DNA of 64,000 nucleotides from Actinokineospora auranticolor (lineage in GTDB: Bacteria; Actinomycetota; Actinomycetes; Mycobacteriales; Pseudonocardiaceae). Below, piece by piece: positions 8,578-18,469 of this stretch; position 1 is the first letter of the stretch, and every line of letters begins with the position of its first letter. The translations under genes were made by a program, and so were the position numbers. The notes beneath the pieces were generated by a model that searched no databases, had not been told where the DNA came from, and was given only the letters and a program-made list of their open reading frames with translations. The DNA lies in the NCBI RefSeq assembly GCF_002934265.1, contig NZ_PTIX01000010.1:238095-302094 (forward strand), in the 5' to 3' direction.

Positions 8578-9297
8578 GTGGGTCAGGGTGAACTCCGGGG
8601 CGTCGTCGCGATGGACGGGCCGTCGGGCACCGGGAAGTCCACCGTGGCCCGCAGGCTGGCCGACGCGCTGGGCGCGGCCTACCTCGACACCGGCGCCATG
8701 TACCGGGTGGTGACGCTGGCGGTGCTGCGCGCGGGGGTCGACCCCGCCGACGCGAGCGCCGTGCTGCGCTGCGCCGAGTCAACCGACCTGCGCATCGGCA
8801 CCGACCCCACCCGCGCGGACGTGCGCATCGGCGACGAGGACGTGGCCGCGGAGATCCGGCTGGCGCCGGTCACCCAGGCCGTGTCGGCGGTGTCCGCGGT
8901 GCCGCGGGTGCGCGAGCTGCTGGTGGCCCGGCAGCGCCAGGTGGTCAGCGAGGCCCGGGGCCGCAGCGGCGGGATCGTCGTGGAGGGCCGCGACATCGGC
9001 ACGGTGGTCGTGCCGGACGCCGAGCTGAAGGTGTACCTGACCGCCTCCGCCGACGCCCGCGCCGCGCGCCGCTCCGCGCAGGACGCCGCCGCGGGCCGGT
9101 CGTCCACCGTGGACGCCACGAAGGCGGACGTGGAGCGCCGGGACCGGCTGGACTCGACCAGGGCGGCGTCGCCGCTGCGCCCCGCGGTGGACGCGGTCGA
9201 GGTGGACACCACCGAGCTGGACATCCCCGGCGTGCTGGACCGGCTGCTCGGCATGGTCCGCGAGCGCGGCCTCGACCACGCGGTGGCCGGTCGGTGA
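8578..9297 (+). CDS. cmk: Cytidylate kinase
   Basis: Phosphorylates CMP and dCMP with ATP in pyrimidine nucleotide supply. The 239-residue product opens with the P-loop DGPSGTGKST, followed by LGAAYLDTGAMYR and the substrate-binding GIVVEGRDIGTVV. It has the usual RRDRLDSTRAASPL lid region. The start is GTG at 8578. It heads the cmk-plsC-der operon; its stop overlaps the plsC start in a GTGA junction. This arrangement is common in actinobacteria. Confidence 0.96.
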   Translation: MGQGELRGVVAMDGPSGTGKSTVARRLADALGAAYLDTGAMYRVVTLAVLRAGVDPADASAVLRCAESTDLRIGTDPTRADVRIGDEDVAAEIRLAPVTQAVSAVSAVPRVRELLVARQRQVVSEARGRSGGIVVEGRDIGTVVVPDAELKVYLTASADARAARRSAQDAAAGRSSTVDATKADVERRDRLDSTRAASPLRPAVDAVEVDTTELDIPGVLDRLLGMVRERGLDHAVAGR

Positions 9298-9989
9298 GCC
9301 TCGACACCCGCCCGACGCACCTGCCCGAGGGCGCTTTACCCTGGTTGCACGAAATCGGCAGGCTCATCGGTCGGTGGGCCCTGCGCCCCGCCTTCCGGCT
9401 GCGCCTGCGCGGCCTGCACCGGGTCCCGCGCACCGGGCCGGTGGTACTGGTCGCCAACCACAGCTCCATGGTGGAACCGCAGGTCATCTTCGGAATGCTG
9501 CCGCGCAGGGCGGTGTTCCTGGTCAAGGCCGAGATGTTCACCGGCCTGGCGGGGCGGGGGCTGCGGGCCATCGGCCAGATCCCGGTGCGCCGGGGCGAGG
9601 TCGACCGGACGCCGCTGACCACGGCCGTCGGGGTGCTGCGCGCCGGTGGGCTCGTCGGGGTGTTCCCCGAGGGCACCCGCGGCGCGGGGGACGTGGCCGC
9701 GGCGGAGCAGGGCGCGGCCTGGTTGGTGCGCTCGTCCGGTGCGGTCGTGCTGCCGGTCGCCACCCGCGGCACGCGCAGGCCCGAGGGGTCCGGCAGGCGC
9801 TTCCGCCCGGTGGTGGACGTGCTGGTCGGCGAACCGTTCGAGCTGCCGGTCGGCAAGGGCCGCACCGGGTTGACCGAGGCCACCGAGGCGCTGCGGGCCC
9901 GGCTCGCGGACCTGGTGCGCGAGCTGGACGCCACGCGCGGCCCCACCCGGGCCGCGATGGACGAGAAGGACAGTGGAAGTCATGACTGA
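9294..9989 (+). CDS. plsC: 1-acyl-sn-glycerol-3-phosphate acyltransferase (PlsC family)
   Basis: Transfers a fatty acyl group to lysophosphatidic acid at the membrane. The 231-residue protein has the acyltransferase motifs ANHSSMVEP (motif I), QIPVRRGE (motif II) and VFPEGTRG (motif III). In motif I the family consensus is NHX4D; here the acidic residue is Glu, not Asp. This is a conservative but unusual change at the catalytic acid. The GTG start at 9294 overlaps the cmk stop, and the gene's end overlaps the start of der, so all three are coupled. Confidence 0.88.
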   Translation: MSLDTRPTHLPEGALPWLHEIGRLIGRWALRPAFRLRLRGLHRVPRTGPVVLVANHSSMVEPQVIFGMLPRRAVFLVKAEMFTGLAGRGLRAIGQIPVRRGEVDRTPLTTAVGVLRAGGLVGVFPEGTRGAGDVAAAEQGAAWLVRSSGAVVLPVATRGTRRPEGSGRRFRPVVDVLVGEPFELPVGKGRTGLTEATEALRARLADLVRELDATRGPTRAAMDEKDSGSHD

Positions 9990-11406
9990 GCTGGACGGAC
10001 CGCTGGACGGCACCTGGTCCGACGAGTCCGAGTGGGCCGCGATCGACGAGGCGTTCGCCGCCGCCGACGACGCGGGTGCCGCGCCGCAGCCGGTGCTGGC
10101 CATCGTCGGTCGGCCCAACGTCGGCAAGTCGACGCTGGTCAACCGCATCCTGGGCCGCCGCGAGGCGGTCGTGCAGGACACCCCGGGCGTCACCCGGGAC
10201 CGGGTGGCCTACGACGCGCTGTGGAGCGGTCGGCGGTTCACCGTGCTCGACACCGGCGGTTGGGAGCCGGGCCTCGAGGGCCTGCCCGGCGCGATCGCCG
10301 CGCAGGCCGAGTACGCGATGGCGCACGCGGACGCGGTCGTGGTGGTCGTGGACGCCACCGTCGGCGCGACGGCGACCGACGAGGCCGTGGCGAAGGTGCT
10401 GCGCCGGTCCAAGCAGCCGGTGATCCTGGTGGCGAACAAGGTCGACGACGACCGGCTGCTGGCCGACACGGCCGCGCTGTGGTCGCTGGGCCTCGGTGAG
10501 CCGTTCCCGGTCAGCGCGCTGCACGGGCGCAACTCCGGCGACCTGCTGGACGCGATCCTGTCCGCGCTGCCGACCACGCCGCGCGAGAACTTCGGCGCGA
10601 ACCGCGGCGGCCCGCGCCGGGTGGCGCTGGTCGGCAAGCCGAACGTGGGCAAGTCGAGCCTGCTCAACCGGCTGACCGGCGAGAACCGCGCGGTCGTCGA
10701 CTCGGTCGCGGGCACCACCGTCGACCCGGTCGACTCCCTGGTGGAGCTCGACGACCAGGTCTGGCGGTTCGTGGACACGGCCGGTCTGCGCAAGCGGGTC
10801 AACTTCGCCAGCGGCACGGAGTACTACGCGTCGCTGCGCACCAAGGCGGCCATCGAGTCGGCCGAGGTGGCGATCCTGCTGCTGGACGCGGGCCAGCCGC
10901 TGGCCGAGCAGGACCTGCGGGTGCTGTCGATGGTGGTGGACTCGGGCCGGGCGTGCGTGCTGGCCCTGAACAAGTGGGACCTCGTCGACGAGGAGCGCCG
11001 CCACCAGCTGGAGAAGGAACTCGAGCGCGGCCTGGTCCGCGTGCCGTGGGCCGAGCGCGTCAACGTCTCGGCGCTGACCGGCCGCTCGGTGCGCAAGCTG
11101 GCCCCGGCCCTGCGCACGGCCCTGGACTCGTGGGACACCCGCGTGTCCACCGGCAGGCTCAACGGCTGGCTGTCGGACCTGGTGGCCGCCACTCCCCCGC
11201 CGGTGCGCGGCGGCAAGCAGCCGAAGATCCTGTTCGCCACCCAGGCCCAGACCCGGCCGCCGACGTTCGTGCTGTTCACGACGGGCTTCCTGGAGGCGGG
11301 CTACCGCCGGTTCGTCGAGCGCAAGCTGCGCGAGGAGTTCGGCTTCCGGGGCAGCCCGGTGCGGATCTCGGTGCGCGTGCGCGAGAAGAAGGCCCGCAAG
11401 GCCTAG
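9982..11406 (+). CDS. der: Ribosome-assembly GTPase Der (EngA)
   Basis: An essential GTPase in 50S ribosomal subunit maturation. The 474-residue protein has two tandem G domains. The first has [22 protein letters not shown] and NKVD; the second has [16 protein letters not shown] and NKWD. A C-terminal KH-like domain ends VREKKARKA. An N-terminal acidic extension of about 35 residues precedes the first P-loop, as in other actinobacteria. ATG at 9982 is preferred to the in-frame GTG at 9973. It is the last gene of the cmk operon. Confidence 0.96.
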   Translation: MTELDGPLDGTWSDESEWAAIDEAFAAADDAGAAPQPVLAIVGRPNVGKSTLVNRILGRREAVVQDTPGVTRDRVAYDALWSGRRFTVLDTGGWEPGLEGLPGAIAAQAEYAMAHADAVVVVVDATVGATATDEAVAKVLRRSKQPVILVANKVDDDRLLADTAALWSLGLGEPFPVSALHGRNSGDLLDAILSALPTTPRENFGANRGGPRRVALVGKPNVGKSSLLNRLTGENRAVVDSVAGTTVDPVDSLVELDDQVWRFVDTAGLRKRVNFASGTEYYASLRTKAAIESAEVAILLLDAGQPLAEQDLRVLSMVVDSGRACVLALNKWDLVDEERRHQLEKELERGLVRVPWAERVNVSALTGRSVRKLAPALRTALDSWDTRVSTGRLNGWLSDLVAATPPPVRGGKQPKILFATQAQTRPPTFVLFTTGFLEAGYRRFVERKLREEFGFRGSPVRISVRVREKKARKA

Positions 11407-12056
11407 GCGGACCCGCGGCCGATCAGCCAGTAGACACCGCGTCCGCTGGCCAGCAGGACGTAGAGGCCGAGGCTGGGCAACGCGCCCCAGAACCCGATGT
11501 CCCCGGTGATGCGCGTGCCGGGGATCTCCTCGGGCCCGACGGCCTGGTGGGGATCTATCTCCACGCCCATCCGGCTGCCGACGGTGCCCGCGGCCTCGGG
11601 GTGGGAGTAGGAGGTCGGGTAGCCACCGGCGCACTCGACCTCGTGCTGGTACTGCTTCTGGACCAGGTCGTCCTGGACCCGCACGTCGGCCCCCCGGCTC
11701 ACGTCCAGCACGGTGCACTGCACCGTCTCCACCCGGGACAACACCACCCACGACGGCGCGCCGATGAGCGCCGCCGCGAGCACCCCGATGACCAGGGCGA
11801 ACCCGCAGACCCAGGCCAGCCCGGCCACGTCGTCGGCGTCGGCGGGCTCGCGTTGGAACATGGTGAAGACGCCGTAGAGGGATAAGCCGCCGAGGGCGAG
11901 GGTTGACAAGGCCCCGACCACGACGACCGGCCAGGTCCACCCGCGCAGGTCGGCGAACGCCACCAGCAGCGAGGCACCGGTGGCGACACCGACGGTCAAC
12001 CCGGGTAGGACGAGCCCGATCAGCAGCACCCGCGCCATCCGCCCGACCATCACCAT
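11403..12056 (-). CDS. Membrane protein, paralogue of the one at 47833
   Basis: A predicted four-helix integral membrane protein of about 217 residues and unknown function. Hydrophobic segments lie near the N-terminus ([21 protein letters not shown]), then [40 protein letters not shown], and a last one near [21 protein letters not shown]. An extracytoplasmic domain between helices 3 and 4 carries two Cys ([15 protein letters not shown]) and could be disulfide-bonded. It resembles the protein at 47833-48516 in length, topology and local sequence. Several in-frame ATGs (12056, 12050, 12038) leave the start uncertain. Its 3' end overlaps der by 4 bp, convergently. Confidence 0.7.
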   Translation of the reverse strand: MVMVGRMARVLLIGLVLPGLTVGVATGASLLVAFADLRGWTWPVVVVGALSTLALGGLSLYGVFTMFQREPADADDVAGLAWVCGFALVIGVLAAALIGAPSWVVLSRVETVQCTVLDVSRGADVRVQDDLVQKQYQHEVECAGGYPTSYSHPEAAGTVGSRMGVEIDPHQAVGPEEIPGTRITGDIGFWGALPSLGLYVLLASGRGVYWLIGRGSA

Positions 12057-12181
12057 GCCCACATGATCGCGTATGCCCGATTCACCCCACCAGCACGCCC
12101 TGTCCCGAGATGCCCGAACCGGGACCTAAGACCGGGGCGACCGCCGGGAACGCGCGGTCGGCGCTGGTGGCCGGGCGCGGG

Positions 12182-13897
12182 TCAGCGGCCGTGCCAGGAG
12201 TGCCAGAGGGTGGCGTAGGTGCCGTTGTCGGCGAGGAGGGTGTGGTGGGTGCCCAGTTCGGTGATGCGGCCGTCCGCCATGACGGCGATGCGGTCGGCGT
12301 CCTCCGCGGTGTGGAGGCGGTGGGCCATGGCGATCACCGTGCGGCCCCGCAGGACCGCGGCCATGGCTCGCTCCGCCCGGCGGGCCGTGCGCGGGTCCAG
12401 CAGCGACGTCGCCTCGTCGAGGATGAGGGTGTGCGGGTTGGCCAGCAGGACCCTGGCGAGAGCCACCTGCTGGGCCTTGGCCGCGTCGAGGCGCGTCGGG
12501 TCGAGGTCGGTGTCGAGGCCGTGGGTGAGGGCCCAGTCGGCTTCCACCGTGGTGAGGGCGGCGCGGATGTCGTCGTCGGTGGCGGTCGGGGCGGCCATGG
12601 CGAGGTTGTCCCGCAGGGTGCCGACGAAGACGTGGTGCTCCTGCGTCACCAGGACGACCTCCCCCGGCGGTAGCTCCGCCACGTCGACCCCGCCGACGCG
12701 GACGGTGCCGCGGTCCGGTCTGTCCATACCGGACAGAACCTTGCCCAGCGTCGACTTCCCCGCCCCGGACGGCCCCACCACCGCGAGGCGCTGCCCCGGC
12801 TGGACCGTCAAGTCGATGTCCCGCAACACATCGCGCCCCGGGACGTAGGCGAAACCGAGGCCGCGCACCTCGATCAGCGGGTGCTCGGGGCGCTTGCCCG
12901 CCGGTGGCCCGTCGTCGGCGACGAGTTCGACTCCGACGACCCGGGCGAACGACGCGGCGCTGTTCTGCACCTGGTCGAGCCACATCAGCACCCGGTCGAG
13001 GGGCGCGATGAGCTGCCACAGGTACAGCGCCGCCGCGACCACCGCGCCCAGCGCCAACTCCCCGCGCAGGTACGCGAGCCCGCCGACCACCAGCACGACG
13101 GCCAACGGCAGCGCGTGCGAGAACTCGGCGACCGGGAACAGGACCGACCGCAGGTTCAGCGTCCGCACCCGGGCCCGGTACCCCCGGTCCACCGCGTCGT
13201 CGGTGACCCGGACCCGCCGCCGCGCCAGGTCGTACACCTCGACCGTGCGCGCCCCGGCCGCGGTGTCCGCCATGCCGCCGATGGCGGCCGCGTTGGCCGC
13301 GCCCTCGGCGAGGTAGGCGTCGCGGGCCCGGCGCAGGTACCAGCGGGACACGAGCACGATCCCGGGCAGCGACACCAGCCCGCACAGCCCGAGCAGCGGG
13401 TCGAGCAGGAAGACCGCGCCGAGCAGCAGCAGGGCGTGGACGGTGGAGAGCAGCACCTCCGGCAACGCGTCGCGCAGGGTCGTGCCGACCGTGGCGACGT
13501 CGGCGGTGGCGCGGGTGACGAGTTCGCCGGTCCCCACCCGCTCCGCGACCCGCGCGGGGAGGGCGAGCGCGGTGTCGACGAACCCCTCCCGCAGCCGCGC
13601 CAGGGTCCGCTCCCCGAACCGGTGCGCCGCGTACCGCGCGGCCCGGTTGAGCAGGAGTTGGACGACGGCCGCCCCGACCACCGCCACCGCGATGGCGTCG
13701 ACGGTGCCCGGGGTCGCGGTCCCGGCCTGCACCCGGTCGATGATGGTCCCCAGCAGCCGGGGCCCGACCAGCCCGGCCACCGCCGCGGCCCCGCTCAGCA
13801 GCAGGAGGACGACCACGGCCCGCCGGTCCCGCCGCAGCAGGTCCCGGATACCGGTCCGCACCCGGGCGCTGTCCGCGATCGGCAGCTGCGAACTCAC
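12182..13897 (-). CDS. ABC exporter half, intact Walker motifs, degenerate signature
   Basis: One half of a heterodimeric ABC exporter, 571 residues: six-helix membrane domain (about 25-310) then an ATPase domain (about 340-571). Walker A is intact (GPSGAGKST, Lys381), as are the Q-loop (VTQE), Walker B (LILDEATS, catalytic Glu495) and the switch His (AHRL, His526). The ABC signature, normally LSGGQ, reads LDAAKAQ (470-476), so the residues that contact ATP in the partner's site are lost. The partner at 13894-15564 has the opposite defects. The genes overlap by 4 bp and are coupled. Substrate unknown; antibiotic or peptide export is possible. Confidence 0.9.
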   Translation of the reverse strand: MSSQLPIADSARVRTGIRDLLRRDRRAVVVLLLLSGAAAVAGLVGPRLLGTIIDRVQAGTATPGTVDAIAVAVVGAAVVQLLLNRAARYAAHRFGERTLARLREGFVDTALALPARVAERVGTGELVTRATADVATVGTTLRDALPEVLLSTVHALLLLGAVFLLDPLLGLCGLVSLPGIVLVSRWYLRRARDAYLAEGAANAAAIGGMADTAAGARTVEVYDLARRRVRVTDDAVDRGYRARVRTLNLRSVLFPVAEFSHALPLAVVLVVGGLAYLRGELALGAVVAAALYLWQLIAPLDRVLMWLDQVQNSAASFARVVGVELVADDGPPAGKRPEHPLIEVRGLGFAYVPGRDVLRDIDLTVQPGQRLAVVGPSGAGKSTLGKVLSGMDRPDRGTVRVGGVDVAELPPGEVVLVTQEHHVFVGTLRDNLAMAAPTATDDDIRAALTTVEADWALTHGLDTDLDPTRLDAAKAQQVALARVLLANPHTLILDEATSLLDPRTARRAERAMAAVLRGRTVIAMAHRLHTAEDADRIAVMADGRITELGTHHTLLADNGTYATLWHSWHGR

Positions 13898-15564
13898 GGT
13901 GCCTCCTCGACGCCGCGCAGCACCAGGTCCCGGTATTCCGGGTCGGTGGCCAGCAGCTCGGCGTGCGTCCCGACCCCGCGCACCCGGCCGTCGACCAGGT
14001 GGATGACCTGGTCGGCCTCGGTCAGCAGCAGCGGGGACGTGGTGACGACCAGGGTCGTGCGGTCCGCGCGGGTGGCGCGGAGTCGGGTGGCGATGGTGGC
14101 CTCCGTGGTGGCGTCGACGGCGGAGGTGGGCTCCACCAGCAGCAGCACCTCCGGGTCGGCGAGCACCGCGCGGGCCAGGCGGAGGCGCTGGCGCTGGCCG
14201 CCGGAGAGCTGCCGGGCCTGGCTGCCCAGGTCGGTGGCCAGGCCGTCGGGCAGCCCCGCGACGACGTCGTCCGCGGCGGCCGTCCAGATCGCGTGGTCGG
14301 GGTCGGGTGATCGCAGGGTGTCGTGGACCGTGCCCGCGAACAGGAAGGCGTCGTGGTCGGCGACCAGGACGCGCGCACGCAGCTGCGGCGTCGCCACCTC
14401 GGTCAGCGGGACCCCGCCCCAGGTGACCCCGGGTCCGCCGTCGAAACCCAGCCGGTCGACCAGCTCGACCACCGAGTCGGCCGTGGCCAACGCCGTGAAC
14501 TCCCCGGCGGGCACCCGCACACCGGAGGTCGGGTCGACGAGATCCCCTGGCCCGTGCGGCCCGTCCAGCTCACCGGACGGCCGCGGCGCCACCCGCAGCA
14601 CCGCGATCACCCGACCGGCGGCGACCAGTCCGCGCGCGAGGTCGTCAGCGCCTTCGACCAGGGCGGACACCGGGACGACCAGTACCGCGACGTACCCGTA
14701 CACGGCCACCATCTCGCCCACCGTGATCGCGCCGGACGCGGCCATCCGGGCGGCCAGCCACACCACTGCGGCCAGGAACAGCGCGGGCAGCACCCCGCCC
14801 ACCGCCTGCACCCAGCTGTTGGTCGCGCCGACCCGGTAGCCGTGCCCCAGCAGGGTCCGCGACCGCTGCCCGAACCGCTCGCGGAACGCGGCCTTCCCGC
14901 CGATCCCGGACAGCACCCGCAGCCCGGCCGCGATGTCCCCGGCCCGCGCCGTGACCGCCGCCTGCTCCTCCCGGTACGCGCGCTCCACCCCGCCGAGCCG
15001 CCGCACCAGCGGCCCGACGGCGAGCACCAGCGCCGGGATGCCGAGCAGCACGACCAGCGCCAGCGGCCAGGAGATGGTCCACAGCAGCACGGCGGTGGCC
15101 CCGTACGCGATCACCGCCCCGATGCCCGGCCCGACGATGGTCATCGTCCGCGCGATGTGCCCCATGTCCGACGACTGGACGCTGACCAGCTCCCCGGCCG
15201 ACACCGACCGGGGGAACGCCGCGCCGAGCCGCACCACGTGCCGGACCACGAGCTGCACGACCCGGTAGGAGGCGTCGGTCCGCACGAAGGTCATCGTGCG
15301 GTGCCGGTACAGGCCCAGGGTCGCGTTGACGACCCCCATCAGCACGATGGCGCCGCTCCACCACAACAACGCGGATTGGTCCCGCGCGCGCAGGCCGTCG
15401 TCGACCGCGCGCGACACCAGGTACGGCGGCACCATGAGCCCGGTGGTCCAGAGCGTAGCGAGCACGCTCCCGCGCAGCGACCGCCGCCACTGCGCGAGCG
15501 CGAACCAGCACAGCAGCCGCAACGGACTCCGGACATCCGGGTCACCGGGATCGTCGTAGGGCAC
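13894..15564 (-). CDS. ABC exporter half, intact signature, no Walker A
   Basis: The partner half-transporter, about 556 residues: six-helix membrane domain (about 20-320) then an ATPase domain. The signature LSGGQRQR is intact (453-457). Where Walker A should be (about 354-368) the sequence reads GEFTALATADSVVELVDRLG, with no GxxGxGKS/T. Walker B reads LLLVEPTS, with Val replacing the magnesium-binding Asp. The switch-His region reads VVTTSPLLL, without His. This half therefore cannot hydrolyse ATP itself but can complete the partner's site. The GTG at 15564 is a tentative start; an open frame reaches 15633. It is the first gene of the pair. Confidence 0.88.
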   Translation of the reverse strand: MPYDDPGDPDVRSPLRLLCWFALAQWRRSLRGSVLATLWTTGLMVPPYLVSRAVDDGLRARDQSALLWWSGAIVLMGVVNATLGLYRHRTMTFVRTDASYRVVQLVVRHVVRLGAAFPRSVSAGELVSVQSSDMGHIARTMTIVGPGIGAVIAYGATAVLLWTISWPLALVVLLGIPALVLAVGPLVRRLGGVERAYREEQAAVTARAGDIAAGLRVLSGIGGKAAFRERFGQRSRTLLGHGYRVGATNSWVQAVGGVLPALFLAAVVWLAARMAASGAITVGEMVAVYGYVAVLVVPVSALVEGADDLARGLVAAGRVIAVLRVAPRPSGELDGPHGPGDLVDPTSGVRVPAGEFTALATADSVVELVDRLGFDGGPGVTWGGVPLTEVATPQLRARVLVADHDAFLFAGTVHDTLRSPDPDHAIWTAAADDVVAGLPDGLATDLGSQARQLSGGQRQRLRLARAVLADPEVLLLVEPTSAVDATTEATIATRLRATRADRTTLVVTTSPLLLTEADQVIHLVDGRVRGVGTHAELLATDPEYRDLVLRGVEEAP

Positions 15565-15813
15565 CCGCGCACCTGCGGACAAGCTCCCACCCCCCGGGGT
15601 TCGCGGAACCACGTCAGTCCACAGTACACACACGCGGTCGGCGGTCGGCCCGGTGGCACCGGTGGGCCGTTCGGAGCAACGCGGGGTGCAGCCACCTGTA
15701 CCGGGACCGGGCGGATACCGGACGACGGATTCGGGGGTTCGCGGGATGGGCGCGAGGGTGCGGAATTCGTAGATTTCTCGGCGTCAGGGGAGTCGAATTC
15801 AGGAGGGGATCCC

Positions 15814-16926
15814 TTGCACGTCTGGAAAACGCGAAGACTGCTGATCGCAGCGGCGTTGGCCGTGGGAATACTGGCCGGTACAGCGGGAACCTCGAGCGCG
15901 GCGGCAGGCGGCGGCCACGAAGTTGCCCGTGCGCTGGAGAACGCGATCCGGGGCGATGGCGTACCCGGTGGCCAGGTGGTCATCACCCAGGACGACCGGA
16001 GCGGCCGGATCAGCGCAGGGGTCGGCGATCTGCGCACCGGCAGGCCGTTCCCGGATCGGGCGTCGGTGCGCATCGGCAGCAACACCAAGGCTTTCGCCGC
16101 GACCGTGGTGCTCCAACTCGTCGCCGAGCAGCGGGTCGACCTCGACGCGCCGGTCGAGCGGTACCTGCCCGGTGTGGTGCGGGGCAACGGGAACGACGGC
16201 GCCCGGGTGACGGTTCGCCAGTTGTTGCAGCACACCAGCGGCCTGCCCGACTACCTCCGGCTGCGCGACCCGCTCACGAACCGCTGGAACCACACCACCC
16301 CGGTGGAACTGGTCCGGTCCGCGATGAGCCTGCCGCCGGACTTCCCGCCCGGCGCGGGGTGGCGGTACTCCAACACCAACTACGCGCTCGCCGGGATGAT
16401 CATCGAGCGGGTCACCCACCGTTCCGCCGGCGACGAGATCAACCGCCGGATCATCGAGCCGCTCCGGCTGGCAGGCACCTACTACCCGGCCGAGTACGAG
16501 GTCGGCATCCGCGGCGCGCACCCGCGCGGCTACCACACGGTCGACGGCAAGCGCGTGGACTACACCCACCTCGATCCCTCGTGGGCGGGTGCGGCCGGGG
16601 CGATGGTCTCCACCGGTGAGGACCTCAACCGCTTCTACACGGCCCTGTTGCGCGGTCGCCTGCTGCCGGAGGCGCAGCTCGCCGAGATGAAGCGGACCGT
16701 GCCCGCCGACGTCTACCCCGGCGCCGGGTACGGCCTGGGCCTGGTCCGGATCCCCACGAGCTGCGGCAAGGAGTTCTGGGGCCACGGCGGCTCGATCCCC
16801 GGGTTCCGCACCCGGGGCGGGGTCACCGCCGACGGGCGCGCGGTGACCGTCACCACCAACGAGGTCGCCGACAGCGACACCCGCGTCATGGCCGTTGTCG
16901 ATACAGCCGTGTGCGGAAACCACTGA
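15814..16926 (+). CDS. Secreted beta-lactamase-fold serine hydrolase (D,D-peptidase-like)
   Basis: An exported enzyme of the class C beta-lactamase / R61 D-Ala-D-Ala carboxypeptidase family, 370 residues. A signal peptide (about 1-31) precedes the catalytic domain. Motif 1 SNTK has nucleophile Ser89 and Lys92. Motif 2 is the Tyr-x-Asn in RYSNTNYALAG. Motif 3 is HGG in WGHGGSIPG, as in R61-type enzymes rather than KTG. The TTG start at 15814 is fixed by AGGAGGGG 5 nt upstream. It is followed 9 bp later by another secreted hydrolase, and the two probably form an operon. Confidence 0.9.
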   Translation: MHVWKTRRLLIAAALAVGILAGTAGTSSAAAGGGHEVARALENAIRGDGVPGGQVVITQDDRSGRISAGVGDLRTGRPFPDRASVRIGSNTKAFAATVVLQLVAEQRVDLDAPVERYLPGVVRGNGNDGARVTVRQLLQHTSGLPDYLRLRDPLTNRWNHTTPVELVRSAMSLPPDFPPGAGWRYSNTNYALAGMIIERVTHRSAGDEINRRIIEPLRLAGTYYPAEYEVGIRGAHPRGYHTVDGKRVDYTHLDPSWAGAAGAMVSTGEDLNRFYTALLRGRLLPEAQLAEMKRTVPADVYPGAGYGLGLVRIPTSCGKEFWGHGGSIPGFRTRGGVTADGRAVTVTTNEVADSDTRVMAVVDTAVCGNH

Positions 16927-16935
16927 GGAGCAATG

Positions 16936-18426
16936 ATGAAAACCCTACTGGCCGCCACCACGATCGCGGCGACCTTAGCCACCGGCATGGGAACCGCCGC
17001 CGCCGCACCGGCCTCTGTGGACAGCGCGAACCGCTTCCACAGCCAGCGGCTGAACTGGAAGCCCTGCGACGACGCGCGGCTTGACGCGGCGGGAGCCAGC
17101 TGCGCGGACGTCACCGTGCCGTTGGACTACGCCAAGCCGGACGGGCGCACGATCACCGTCGCGATCTCGCGGATCAAGGCCACCGACACCCGGAACCGGC
17201 GCGGCATCATGCTCTCCAACCCCGGTGGTCCCGGCGGCCCGGGCCTCGACTTCGCCCTGGACTTCCGCGACGCGCTGGCCCCGGACGTCCGTGGCCGCTA
17301 CGACCAGATCGGCATGGACCCGCGCGGTGTCGGCCGCTCCACCCCCGTCGACTGCAAGTGGCCGGTCGCCACCATGCTGCGCTCGGCGGGCCTCGACCGC
17401 GCCGCCTTCACCGAGACCGCGCGCTTGGAAACCGATCTGGCGCGCCGTTGCCGCGACACCGTGGGCAGCGCCTACCTGCGGCACATCACCACCCGCAACA
17501 CCGTCCGCGACATGGATGTCATCCGCGCCGCCCTGGGCGAGAAGAAGATCAGCTACTTCGGCGTCTCCTACGGCACCTACCTCGGCGCCGTCTTCACCCA
17601 GATGTTCCCGAACCGCACCGATCGCATCGTGCTCGACAGCGCGGCCGACCCGGCGCGGTGGGGGGTGGCGACCTTCCAGGCCATGGGTCCGGCGAACGAG
17701 GCCGCGTTCGACGACTGGGCGGCGTGGGTCGCGGCCCGGGACGGCGAGTACCACCTGGGTGGCACGGCCCACGAGGTCCGCGCGCGCTTCCAGGGCCTGG
17801 TCGCCCGGGCCGCGCGTCAGCCGATCAAGGTCGGGGCGTACGCCGTCGACGAGCACATGCTGCCGATGGTGCCGTACGTGCTGTTCGACGACCACCGCAA
17901 CAACGGCACCCTCGCCGAGGTGGTGCGGCAGTTGACCGACGCCGCCGACGGGAAGGCCGTTCGGCCCCACCCGGCGCTGGAGGGGGTCTTCCTCAACCTG
18001 ACCAGCTCCGACCCGACCCGGCAGAACTCGGCGCAGACCGCCGTCATCTGCGGTGACGCGGCCATGCCGCGCGACCCGCAGTGGTACTGGCGCAACATCC
18101 AGCGCAGCCGCACCACCCAGCCGCTGTTCGGCCCGGTGGCCAACAACATCCTGCCCTGCGCCGCGTGGGCACCGCCCGCCGAGCCGACGACGGTCGTGCG
18201 CAACTCCGTGCCCGCGCTGATCGTCCAGTCCACAGGGGACACCCGCACCACCTACGCGGGCGCGGTCGACCTGCACCGGGCCATGACCGGCTCGAAGCTG
18301 GTGACGCTCAAGGACACCCGCGTCCACTGGGTGTTCGGCCGCTACCCCAACACCTGCGTGGAGAACTCCGTCAACACCTACTTCCGTGACGGAACCCTCC
18401 CCGCCGCGGACCGGGCCTGCCGCTAG
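16936..18426 (+). CDS. Secreted alpha/beta hydrolase, tripeptidyl-aminopeptidase-like
   Basis: An exported serine peptidase related to the Streptomyces SlpD/SlpE and tripeptidyl aminopeptidase group, 496 residues. It has a signal peptide (about 1-24), the oxyanion segment NPGGPGGPG, the nucleophile elbow GVSYGTYLG and a C-terminal domain (CAAWAPP region). The acid is in QSTGDTRTTY and the catalytic His in RVHWVFG. Two adjacent ATGs (16933, 16936) are possible; GAGGAG sits 5 nt before the second. It likely trims N-terminal peptides outside the cell. It shares an operon with the serine hydrolase upstream. Confidence 0.9.
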   Translation: MKTLLAATTIAATLATGMGTAAAAPASVDSANRFHSQRLNWKPCDDARLDAAGASCADVTVPLDYAKPDGRTITVAISRIKATDTRNRRGIMLSNPGGPGGPGLDFALDFRDALAPDVRGRYDQIGMDPRGVGRSTPVDCKWPVATMLRSAGLDRAAFTETARLETDLARRCRDTVGSAYLRHITTRNTVRDMDVIRAALGEKKISYFGVSYGTYLGAVFTQMFPNRTDRIVLDSAADPARWGVATFQAMGPANEAAFDDWAAWVAARDGEYHLGGTAHEVRARFQGLVARAARQPIKVGAYAVDEHMLPMVPYVLFDDHRNNGTLAEVVRQLTDAADGKAVRPHPALEGVFLNLTSSDPTRQNSAQTAVICGDAAMPRDPQWYWRNIQRSRTTQPLFGPVANNILPCAAWAPPAEPTTVVRNSVPALIVQSTGDTRTTYAGAVDLHRAMTGSKLVTLKDTRVHWVFGRYPNTCVENSVNTYFRDGTLPAADRACR

Positions 18427-18433
18427 TCGCGAA

Positions 18434-18466
18434 GAGGTGCTCGGGGCGAACCGCCCCGAGCACCTC
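18434..18466. terminator. Bidirectional intrinsic terminator
   Basis: A perfect 14-bp stem (gaggtgctcggggc and its complement) with a 5-nt loop lies between the convergent genes ending at 18426 and 18470. Confidence 0.85.
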
Positions 18467-18469
18467 GAC

